Source: Desulfobotulus alkaliphilus (GTDB lineage Bacteria > Desulfobacterota > Desulfobacteria > Desulfobacterales > ASO4-4). Taken from it: DNA of 59,904 nucleotides. Shown piece by piece: positions 41,571-49,168 of this stretch (within the stretch, counting starts at the first letter, position 1; the number at the start of each line of letters is the position of its first letter). Location of the stretch: assembly GCF_007830435.1 (NCBI RefSeq), contig NZ_VLLC01000001.1:1-59904 (forward strand), written 5' to 3'. A program made the translations under genes and the position numbers. A model generated the notes under the pieces. It saw only the letters and a list, made by a program, of their open reading frames with translations. It ran no database searches and was not told the DNA's origin.

Positions 41571-43826
41571 TCAGGCAACATTCCCCGTATCCGGCACAAG
41601 AACCTCCCTTGGCCTTGCACCGTCCGCAGGACCGATGACGCCCTCCTGCTCCATGGTCTCGATGATCCTTGCGGCCCGGTTGTATCCTATGCGCAGGTGA
41701 CGCTGCACCATGGAAATGGAAGCCTGCCGGTTCCGTGCCACCAGCGCAACCGCCTCATCATAGCGGGGATCAAAATCCCCTGCATCACCGCTGGCATCCT
41801 CCCCACTGTCCGCACATGCTTCTGTCACTTCCGCCACATAATCCGGAGCCCCCTGCTCCTTGAGAAAGGAGATCACCCGCATCAGGGCATCCTCGCCGAT
41901 ATAGGCACCGTGTATCCGCTGCAGCCGTGCCGTTCCGGGCGGAACAAAAAGCATATCCCCGTTCCCCAGAAGAGCCTCCGCACCCGAAGAATCAAGAATG
42001 GTTCTGGAATCAATGCGGGAAGAAACCTGAAAGGCCATGCGTGTGGGAAAGTTTGCCTTGATCACACCCGTCAGCACATCCACCGAAGGACGCTGGGTGG
42101 CCAGAATAATATGAATGCCCGCAGCTCTGGCCATCTGGGCAAGGCGGGCAAGGGCCACTTCCACATCCTTGGAAGCCACCATCATCAGGTCCGCAAGCTC
42201 ATCAATAATAACAACAATATAGGGAAGCTTTTCAGGAAGATCTGCCCCCTCGTCCCCGTCTTCACCGGGGTTCTTTTCCTGAAAAAGAACACATTTTTCA
42301 TTGTACTGGGTGATATTGCGGCATTTTAAACCCGCCAGAAGCTCATAACGTCTTTCCATTTCCTTAACGGCCCAGAAAAGGGCGGCAGTGGCCTTTTTCA
42401 TATCAGTTACCACGGGCGTGATCAGGTGGGGGATACCATCATATACGGAAAGTTCAATGCGCTTGGGGTCAATCATGATCAGTTTGACCTCTTCAGGGGA
42501 AGCCTTGAATAAAAGACTTGTGATCATGACGTTCAGTCCCACACTCTTGCCTGCACCCGTGGCACCTGCGATGAGCAGATGGGGCATGCGGTCCATTTCA
42601 ACGGCCACAGGAAGGCCGATAATATCCTTTCCGAGGCAGACCGTGAGGGAAGATTTGCTTTTCCGGAAGGATTCCGAAGCCACAATTTCCCGGAAATGGA
42701 CCATTTCCCGGACGGCATTGGGGACTTCTATGCCAATGGCCGCCTTGCCGGGAATGGGAGCAATGATACGGATGCTTAAAGCCTTGAGGGCAAGGGCAAG
42801 GTCGTCTGCCAGGTTGGTGACCTTGCTTATTTTTACTCCGGGTGCAGGCTGGTATTCAAAGGTTGTGATGACAGGCCCCGGTGTTACGGTCACAACCCTT
42901 CCGTTCACACCAAAGTCCGCCAGTTTTTTTTCCAGAATATCAGACTGATCCCGCAGAAAACCTTCATCCACAGCCTGAATATTTTCCGGAACTTTTTCCA
43001 GAAGATCCAGCGATGGAAGCTGAAACCCGCCTTCGGGCCTTGTAACGGGGAGCTCTTCCTGTACGGGACAGGGTCGGCTTTTAAGTCTGACCGGCATGCG
43101 TGAGGCAATCTGGGGGGTACTTTTGTTTACGGATTCTGGTTTTTCATCCTGAAAGGCTGTTTCCACCAAGGCTTCAGGCGCCTGATACGCCAGTTGTTTT
43201 TTATCTTTTTTCCCGGAAGGCCTGATCTTATGCAAAAAGAAAAAAAGAAAACGCATACCTGAAAAAAAGGCCTGAATCCCCTTCCACAAAACGGACACAA
43301 TGGCAGAGAGCAGTCTTTTCCAAAAATGAACAAAAACCTGCAGCACCCTGCCTACGGAAAGACCCGTTGCCATCATAAAACCGGAAACAAGCAGAAAGGA
43401 GAGTACCAGAAGGGCTCCCTGAACCTTGACATAGTGTTCCAGAAAATCCCTGAAAAGTCCTGCCACGAGGCTCGTAAGGTCAAAGCGGCCATCAATAACA
43501 CCTCCCCCCGATACGATGGCACCCGTGGCCAGCACAAGAAGCATTCCTCCCATGGCCCGGACACCCGGAGCAAAAGGATGTGCCTTTTTTTTCAATACCC
43601 GCCAGGTACTTTCACCCATGAGAACGGGCAGCCAGAAGGCACCGATCCCGAAGCAGCCAATAAGAAAACCCGCGATCCAGGCCCCCACAATACCAAAACG
43701 GTTATGTACGGAAGCATCCCCCACGGAACGCAGAATGGAGGGATCATCGGGATGATAGCTGATGAGGCTCCCAAAAAGCAGAACTGCCATAAAAATAAGA
43801 AAAAGTGCCGTAAACTCCCGCCGCAT
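41571..43826 (-). CDS. ftsK: DNA translocase FtsK
   Basis: 751 residues from the ATG at 43826 (AGGGGG upstream), 13 bp after the RNase J stop. Four or five membrane segments occupy the first 180 residues, followed by a variable linker, then the motor: Walker A GATGAGKSVGLN, Walker B IVVIIDELADLMM, and SRIDSRTILD. The C-terminal winged-helix gamma domain (YDEAVALVARNRQASISMVQRHLRIGYNRAARIIE) would read chromosome polarity sites. FtsK acts at the septum in chromosome segregation and dimer resolution. Confidence 0.95.
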   Translation of the reverse strand: MRREFTALFLIFMAVLLFGSLISYHPDDPSILRSVGDASVHNRFGIVGAWIAGFLIGCFGIGAFWLPVLMGESTWRVLKKKAHPFAPGVRAMGGMLLVLATGAIVSGGGVIDGRFDLTSLVAGLFRDFLEHYVKVQGALLVLSFLLVSGFMMATGLSVGRVLQVFVHFWKRLLSAIVSVLWKGIQAFFSGMRFLFFFLHKIRPSGKKDKKQLAYQAPEALVETAFQDEKPESVNKSTPQIASRMPVRLKSRPCPVQEELPVTRPEGGFQLPSLDLLEKVPENIQAVDEGFLRDQSDILEKKLADFGVNGRVVTVTPGPVITTFEYQPAPGVKISKVTNLADDLALALKALSIRIIAPIPGKAAIGIEVPNAVREMVHFREIVASESFRKSKSSLTVCLGKDIIGLPVAVEMDRMPHLLIAGATGAGKSVGLNVMITSLLFKASPEEVKLIMIDPKRIELSVYDGIPHLITPVVTDMKKATAALFWAVKEMERRYELLAGLKCRNITQYNEKCVLFQEKNPGEDGDEGADLPEKLPYIVVIIDELADLMMVASKDVEVALARLAQMARAAGIHIILATQRPSVDVLTGVIKANFPTRMAFQVSSRIDSRTILDSSGAEALLGNGDMLFVPPGTARLQRIHGAYIGEDALMRVISFLKEQGAPDYVAEVTEACADSGEDASGDAGDFDPRYDEAVALVARNRQASISMVQRHLRIGYNRAARIIETMEQEGVIGPADGARPREVLVPDTGNVA

Positions 43827-43839
43827 GGGGCAAATCCCC

Positions 43840-45489
43840 CTACACTTCAAAAATCTGGGCAAGAATAATGGGCCGTCTCCGGATGGTGAAATAAAAATAC
43901 TGCCTCAGGGCCTTCTGCAGCCTTGCCCTGATAATCTCCACCCGATTGGATACCTCAGGCCCCACATCCTCCACAATTTCAAGGATCACGCACTGTGCAT
44001 CATCCAGTACATGGCCGGTTTCCGTCCAGAAAACAAAGCCCCTTGAAATCAGCTCCGGACCATAAAGCACAACCCCTGTCTCCTGATCAATCACCATGGT
44101 AACAACGGCAATGCCGTCTTCGGAAAGGATCCGACGTTCCCTCAGAACGCTGCGGCCCACATCCCCGATACCCTTGCCATCAATGAGAACCCTGCCCGAC
44201 TGGACCACATTCCCCATGCGGGCTCCCCCCTCATCAAAAAGAACGGTCTGCCCGTTTTCCGCCAGCAGCACCCGTTCTTTCGGGATACCCGTTTCTACAG
44301 CCAGACGGGCATGGTGGACAAGGTGGCGGTATTCCCCATGGATGGGAATGAAATATCTTGGCTTTGTCAGGCTCATCATGAGCTTGAGTTCTTCCTGAAA
44401 GGCATGGCCGGACACATGGACATCGGCCATTTTATTGTAAATTACATTGGCACCGCGCCGGTACAGACTGTTAATAATGGCAGTAATGGCTTTTTCATTG
44501 CCCGGAATGGACTTTGAAGAAAGAATCACCGTATCCCCTTCACGGATACGTATCTGCTTATGATTGCCTTCCGCCATACGGGAAAGGGCACTCATGGGTT
44601 CTCCCTGACTGCCCGTTGTAATCATGATGACCTTTTCATCACAGGCCTGCCCCATCTCAACAAGGCCCATCTCCATGCCTTCGGGAAAAGAAAGATAACC
44701 CAGCTCCCGGGCCACCCGCACACTGAGCTCCATGCTGCGACCGTTGATCACCACGCGGGCATTCTTTTTCCGGGCAATATCCACAATCTGCTGAATTCTT
44801 GCCACATTGGAGGCAAACAGGGCGACAATCACACGGCCCGGCGCATCATTGATCAGCTGCTCCAGGGTCTGTCCCACGGATTCATCTGAGATGGTATACC
44901 CTTTGCTCTCAACATTGGTAGAATCCGACAGCAGTGCCAACACCCCTTCTTTTCCGCAGAGGGCAAAGGCATTTACATCCGTAATCATGCCATCAATGGA
45001 GTTATGATTGATGCGGAAATCCCCCGTATGAACCACAAGCCCCAGCGGTGTTCGGATTGCCAGCCCTACCCCATCCACGGTACTGTGACTGACGCGGATA
45101 AAACGAATGGAGAAAACACCGATATCCAGCGTATCTCCGGGACGGACGGTCCTCAGGTCCGCTTCGATGGGATAGTCAAAATCACTGAGCTTGTGCTGAA
45201 TCATTCCGATACTGAAGGCCGTGCCATAGACCGGTACGGAAATCTCCCGCAAAAGATAGGGCAGGGCCCCGATATGATCCTCATGGGAATGGGTGATCAC
45301 AACGGCTTTTACCCTGTGGGCATTTCCCTTAAGATACTCCATATCCGGGATGACAATATCTACCCCCAGCATGTAATCTTCCGGAAACATCAGGCCCGCA
45401 TCCACCACAAACACATCGTCTCCGTACTCAAAGACCATCATGTTCAGGCCAATTTCTCCAAGTCCACCCAGAGGTATTATTTTAAGCAT
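43840..45489 (-). CDS. rnj: Ribonuclease J
   Basis: 549 residues. The metallo-beta-lactamase core carries THSHEDHIGALPYLL, VSHSTVDGVGLAI and VVHTGDFRI; the beta-CASP domain (about 210-380) holds SDSTNVE and IITTGSQGEPMSALSRM, and a C-terminal domain follows from about residue 450. RNase J is an endo- and 5'-exonuclease with a role in RNA decay and maturation. It directly precedes ftsK (13 bp), so both may be co-transcribed. Confidence 0.95.
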   Translation of the reverse strand: MLKIIPLGGLGEIGLNMMVFEYGDDVFVVDAGLMFPEDYMLGVDIVIPDMEYLKGNAHRVKAVVITHSHEDHIGALPYLLREISVPVYGTAFSIGMIQHKLSDFDYPIEADLRTVRPGDTLDIGVFSIRFIRVSHSTVDGVGLAIRTPLGLVVHTGDFRINHNSIDGMITDVNAFALCGKEGVLALLSDSTNVESKGYTISDESVGQTLEQLINDAPGRVIVALFASNVARIQQIVDIARKKNARVVINGRSMELSVRVARELGYLSFPEGMEMGLVEMGQACDEKVIMITTGSQGEPMSALSRMAEGNHKQIRIREGDTVILSSKSIPGNEKAITAIINSLYRRGANVIYNKMADVHVSGHAFQEELKLMMSLTKPRYFIPIHGEYRHLVHHARLAVETGIPKERVLLAENGQTVLFDEGGARMGNVVQSGRVLIDGKGIGDVGRSVLRERRILSEDGIAVVTMVIDQETGVVLYGPELISRGFVFWTETGHVLDDAQCVILEIVEDVGPEVSNRVEIIRARLQKALRQYFYFTIRRRPIILAQIFEV

Positions 45490-45819
45490 AGAAGCACATC
45501 TCCAGATTTGTTAGGGGTTCCAACCCCGGTGTCTGTGATCTGTTGAAAAAATCCGGAACTCGACTTCAGGAAACCGGTTACTGGCAGACTAACCGGAAGG
45601 AAGACTCTGCATGCCGGACAGGCCCGGCCCTCTTCCAGAGCAAGAGGGGGGACAAAGGGGATTTCTATTTGCAGGAAATCACCTTAAGGGTGATACATCA
45701 ATGGCAGAAAATAAAAAATATCCATTTGAAAACAGGTAATTATTCAGCAGCTTCGTACTGTTGCAAGGCTCCGTGGCTATTTGCAAGTGACATTGCAATC
45801 GTTTCGGATCAGAGCTTTG

Positions 45820-45891
45820 TCCGGCACTCAAGCCATAAATCCAAAGCCAATAATTTAGAACAATACAACTTTATTGAGCTTGAGTGCCGGA
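45820..45891 (+). repeat. Internal cassette E1 with 14-bp perfect inverted repeats
   Basis: 72 bp bounded by TCCGGCACTCAAGC and its exact reverse complement. The interior is AT-rich and unlike cassette E2. The same cassette occurs in copy C at 46986-47057, reverse-oriented. Copy A lacks it at the equivalent site. Confidence 0.9.
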
Positions 45892-46027
45892 GTGCTAATA
45901 AGAAGCGGCAAACTGTCTGAGCCGCCACAAAGGCAGCGTACCAAAGCCTGCCATGGTAATCAAAAAACTTATCCTGCCTGTGGCGGGGAGTTTTTGCCGC
46001 TTCCGCACAGGCCAAGAAGCTCCCGAA

Positions 46028-46098
46028 TCCGGCACTCAAGATCCATAGGCATTTTTGTTCCCGTAAAGGGGCTTGAGTTTTTCAGCTTGAGTGCCGGA
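46028..46098 (+). repeat. Internal cassette E2 with 13-bp perfect inverted repeats
   Basis: 71 bp bounded by the same TCCGGCACTCAAG repeat as E1, but with a different interior containing a GCCCCTTTACGGG-like hairpin (CCCGTAAAGGGG). A second copy with a few differences is at 53490-53560. Confidence 0.9.
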
Positions 46099-46197
46099 TT
46101 GCGTCACGGGCAAATAGCCTGGAGCCTGTGCATCTGTCTTGCAGCTATGGTACTTGGAAAACTGTGCTGAACAGTTACGAAAACAGATAAAAAAGCA

Positions 46198-46530
46198 TCA
46201 GGCTGTCACACAGGCATCCTCCAGAAGAGCATCCACCATATCCATAATCCATCGCCGCTGCTCGCCGCTGGCATATCCCATACAGGAACAGTGCATGGCC
46301 TTTCTTGTACGCACCAGAAACTCACAGGTAAGGCGGGTTTCTTCCAGATCCAGAGCAACGACATGGGGGCTGCAGGCAGCATGTTCCGACTGAATTGGCG
46401 TAGACAGTGCTTCGGGCAGCTCTGCCCAGTAAACCCCTCCCACAAGGGGAATGCCAAAGCGGGTATCCAGTGCTTTTTTCAGTCTGCGGTAGTCCTCGGG
46501 CTGCAGGGTGTCAACAACATATTGTCTCAT
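46198..46530 (-). CDS. Hypothetical protein bracketed by inverted repeat copies
   Basis: 110 residues, starting MRQYVVDTLQPEDYRRL. The sequence looks like a compact mixed fold: FGIPLVGGVYWAELP, HVVALDLEETRLTCEFLVR and a final helix EQRRWIMDMVDALLED. The HCSCMGYA stretch near residue 80 has closely spaced Cys residues. No family is recognised. It lies between copy B (direct) and copy C (inverted) of the foldback element, 11 bp after the former's target duplication. The 375 bp between its start and copy C contain nothing that I can support. Confidence 0.6.
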   Translation of the reverse strand: MRQYVVDTLQPEDYRRLKKALDTRFGIPLVGGVYWAELPEALSTPIQSEHAACSPHVVALDLEETRLTCEFLVRTRKAMHCSCMGYASGEQRRWIMDMVDALLEDACVTA

Positions 46531-46905
46531 AGAACAGATATCCGGATATATGAAATTACTGGCTTTTGGAATGAAAAGAAAAAACCTTCAGGAAGAGGTT
46601 CTCCGGGATGCAGTCACTGGCAGTGTTCCATATGCGACCCGACAGCGGACAGATCACAGCTTAACAAGGATTGATTATCACGCTTTTATTTTGCAGGCAA
46701 GCTTTGTGGGAAAACCAATCTTTCACCGACATCGGTCATCTCAGTTTTTATGATTGAACGCATCAAATGGTCTTTGTCGTTATGGGTTTCAATTTTCTAA
46801 ATAGAAGTTACCCAGTTAATGTTTTTATCGTTTCCATTTAGGGTTTAAAAACAGGGAAAAACAAAAAAACCTAACAATTTAAATACCGACACAGAAACAA
46901 GAAAC

Positions 46906-47178
46906 GTAACTGCTCAGTACCATTTTCCAGATACCATAACTGTAAGACAGATGCACAGGCTCCAGGCTATTTGCCCGTGACGCAATCCGGCACTCAAGCT
47001 CAATAAAGTTGTATTGTTCTAAATTATTGGCTTTGGATTTATGGCTTGAGTGCCGGACAAAGCTCTGATCCGAAACGATTGCAATGTCACCTGCAAATAG
47101 CCACGGAGCCTTGCAACAGTACGAAGCTGCTGCAACTACAGCATTGGCAGTTCAGAATAAATTGTACTGAATAATTAC
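46906..47178 (-). mobile_element. Nested foldback element, copy C, inverted
   Basis: 273 bp. Read on the minus strand: GTAATTATTCAGTAC terminus, left module (more complete than in copy B), cassette E1 (46986-47057), right module, and GTACTGAGCAGTTAC. The middle module and E2 are absent. The flanking octamers CAAGAAAC and AAAGAAAC match at 7 of 8 positions, again implying an 8-bp target duplication. E1 is followed by the sequence that follows E2 in copy B, as expected if the segment between the two cassette right ends was deleted. Confidence 0.83.
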
Positions 47179-47187
47179 AAAGAAACA

Positions 47188-47217
47188 AAAAAAGGAGGTC
47201 ATAAGCCTCCCTTTTTT
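47188..47217 (-). terminator. Terminator of the kamA-like gene
   Basis: On the minus strand AAAGGGAGG and CCTCCTTTT pair around a short loop and are followed by a run of T. It lies about 90 bp after the stop of the radical SAM gene. Confidence 0.75.
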
Positions 47218-47308
47218 ACCATACATAAATAGACCCCCTGCTTCTTTCGTTGCAGGAGCTTTTTGTTGAATTCAGACAAGACCCACCCGGATATCAGATA
47301 ACCGGGAT

Positions 47309-48667
47309 TCAGGCAGCAGCAAAACCCTCCCGCCTTCTTCTTATGTTCTCCTGAATCCGTATATATTCTGCCTCATAGAAAAACTGCTGTTTTCCAAAGG
47401 CCGGTTTCAGATCATCAATCCAGTGGGCCTTGGGATTATGGGCCGCAAAGAAAATCCGGTTCACCCAGTCCGGATTGCGGGCCTGTATGAATTTTAAAAG
47501 AATAACCTGCTCTCCGCCCACTTCTGCCACACCATCCATGAGGATTTTCCCCGGACCCGCCGACATGGAAGGCCCCCGGACCGTACGGCAGAGGCCTGAC
47601 ACATTCCGGTAAGCTTCCGTGAAAATCCTGTGGGCCTCCACAAGGGGCACATTGAAGTATCCCCTCGGCCCGGTATCCCGTTCCATGAACATATAATAGG
47701 GTACGGCCCCCAGAGCCACCTGACGTTTCCACATGGCAGACCATACACCGGGGTCATCGTTGACATGGCGGATCAGGGGTGCCTGACACCGGATCTGGGC
47801 ACCGGTGGAACGGATTCTGGCCATGGCTTTTTCCACCGCAGGCGTGGAAAGCTCTCTGTCATGGCTGAAATGGGCCATCACGGAAAGGTGATATCCCGCT
47901 TCCGTAATTTCCTCAAAAAGCCGGATAATGTCATCGGCGTCCTTATCTTCGGTGAAACGGTAGGGCCAGTAGGCAAGACTCTTGGTTCCAAATCGTATGC
48001 TGTGGAGATTGCCGGGCTTTTTTTCCAGAAGCGGAGAGAGGTATTTTCTCAAAAGCTTTGCATGCATGACAAGGGGATCTCCCCCGGTAAACAGCACATC
48101 CGTTACCTCAGGGTGTTCAGTGATATAACGGGGAAGCAGGGTTTCATCGCTGCAGGCAAAACGAAAAGCCGTATCCAGCCCCACAAACTGGGGCCAGCGG
48201 AAGCAATAGGTGCAGTAGCTGTGGCAGGTCTGTCCCTGGGTTGGAAAAAAAAGAACGGTTTCATCATATTTATGCTGCATTCCCGTCAGCACTTCACTGC
48301 CCAGAAAGGGCACATTCAGATCCATCTGACCGGCGGGATGGGGGTTCATGCCCCGATGAATCCTGCGGACGATATCCGAGGCTGCCCTTTCATTGCCTGC
48401 ACGGACAAAGGTTCTCAGGCGGCAGAAATCCACCCTTGGAATCATTTCAGGCTGGGGAAAGGTCAGTTGAAAAACAGGATCTTCCGGTACACGATCCCAG
48501 TCAATGAGTTCATCAACCACATAATTGCTTACCCGAAAGGGCAGAACCCGAAAGGTAAGCTTCATATCTTCAATGCGTTTTGGGGAAATTTTATCGAGCT
48601 GGGGAAGGGTGTGAAAATTGTCCGGTGTATATGGACGATAGCGTGGTCTGGTGCTGGATGTTTTCAT
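47309..48667 (-). CDS. KamA-family radical SAM protein (lysine 2,3-aminomutase-like)
   Basis: 452 residues from MKTSSTRPRYRPYTPDNF, with GGAGG 6 bp upstream. The radical SAM motif reads CHSYCTYCFRWPQFVG, the standard CxxxCxxC for the 4Fe-4S cluster, followed by VLFTGGDPLVM. Later motifs include RIRSTGAQIRCQAPLIRHVND. This is the KamA fold, which in lysine or glutamate 2,3-aminomutases also uses PLP; I could not identify the PLP lysine with confidence. No beta-lysine acetyltransferase is adjacent, so an osmolyte role is not supported and the substrate is open. Confidence 0.83.
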   Translation of the reverse strand: MKTSSTRPRYRPYTPDNFHTLPQLDKISPKRIEDMKLTFRVLPFRVSNYVVDELIDWDRVPEDPVFQLTFPQPEMIPRVDFCRLRTFVRAGNERAASDIVRRIHRGMNPHPAGQMDLNVPFLGSEVLTGMQHKYDETVLFFPTQGQTCHSYCTYCFRWPQFVGLDTAFRFACSDETLLPRYITEHPEVTDVLFTGGDPLVMHAKLLRKYLSPLLEKKPGNLHSIRFGTKSLAYWPYRFTEDKDADDIIRLFEEITEAGYHLSVMAHFSHDRELSTPAVEKAMARIRSTGAQIRCQAPLIRHVNDDPGVWSAMWKRQVALGAVPYYMFMERDTGPRGYFNVPLVEAHRIFTEAYRNVSGLCRTVRGPSMSAGPGKILMDGVAEVGGEQVILLKFIQARNPDWVNRIFFAAHNPKAHWIDDLKPAFGKQQFFYEAEYIRIQENIRRRREGFAAA

Positions 48668-49168
48668 AGACCATCCTCCTTTCCGATTCATGAAAACGGG
48701 GACGAGCCGCTTCCCCCTGTTTTCCCGAAAGAACCGGAAAATATGAAATTGCAGCCCGCCACCTCAAAGATACAGACCAAAAAAAAGAAGAATTTTCAGA
48801 CATAGGGAGATTCCGTACCGGTTGATGATTCATGCTGGCAGCCAAACCTTTGAGCCCATCCTTTTTTTTGATCCTGCTCATTTATTCAATTAAAAAATTT
48901 AAGCTTTATTTGAAGCTGTGTCAAGCCAGTCTTACCAAAAGTCGAAATCTACCCATTAAAATATTTTTTTCTCAAAAATCCTTCATTTTTCTTTGTTTTT
49001 CATAATTTTTCATTCCTAAAAAAATATCTTTCTTTCATCGGGCACATTCCATATGAAAAAAAAACTCCCTGCCTGCAGGCCTGACTCCGGCGCTTGCAAT
49101 CCCTTCGGGTATAGCGTAAATTCCCGCCGTACATGGAAAGCCATACGGACCTATTTTCCGGGGAAAAA

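Larger units (their letters stand above)
45736..46178 (+). mobile_element. Nested foldback element, copy B, with perfect 8-bp target duplication
   Basis: 443 bp beginning GTAATTATTCAG and ending CTGAACAGTTAC, flanked on both sides by GAAAACAG (45728-45735 and 46179-46186). It contains a left module, cassette E1 (45820-45891), a middle foldback module, cassette E2 (46028-46098) and a right module. The left and right modules are imperfect inverted copies of each other (GGCTATTTGC and GCAAATAGCC with flanks). It encodes no transposase. GTAA termini and an 8-bp duplication are features of the IS66 family, so it is probably a non-autonomous relative. A small frame across its middle is not a credible gene. 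Confidence 0.85.

Noticed and set aside
45809-46039. 76-codon minus-strand frame across repeat copy B
   Set aside because: It runs through two repeat modules and a cassette; the same DNA recurs in copies where the frame is broken, so any matches would be repeat-derived translations.
46508-46753. 81-codon plus-strand frame after the 110-residue gene
   Set aside because: No ribosome site, overlaps the opposite gene's start, and reads as random composition.
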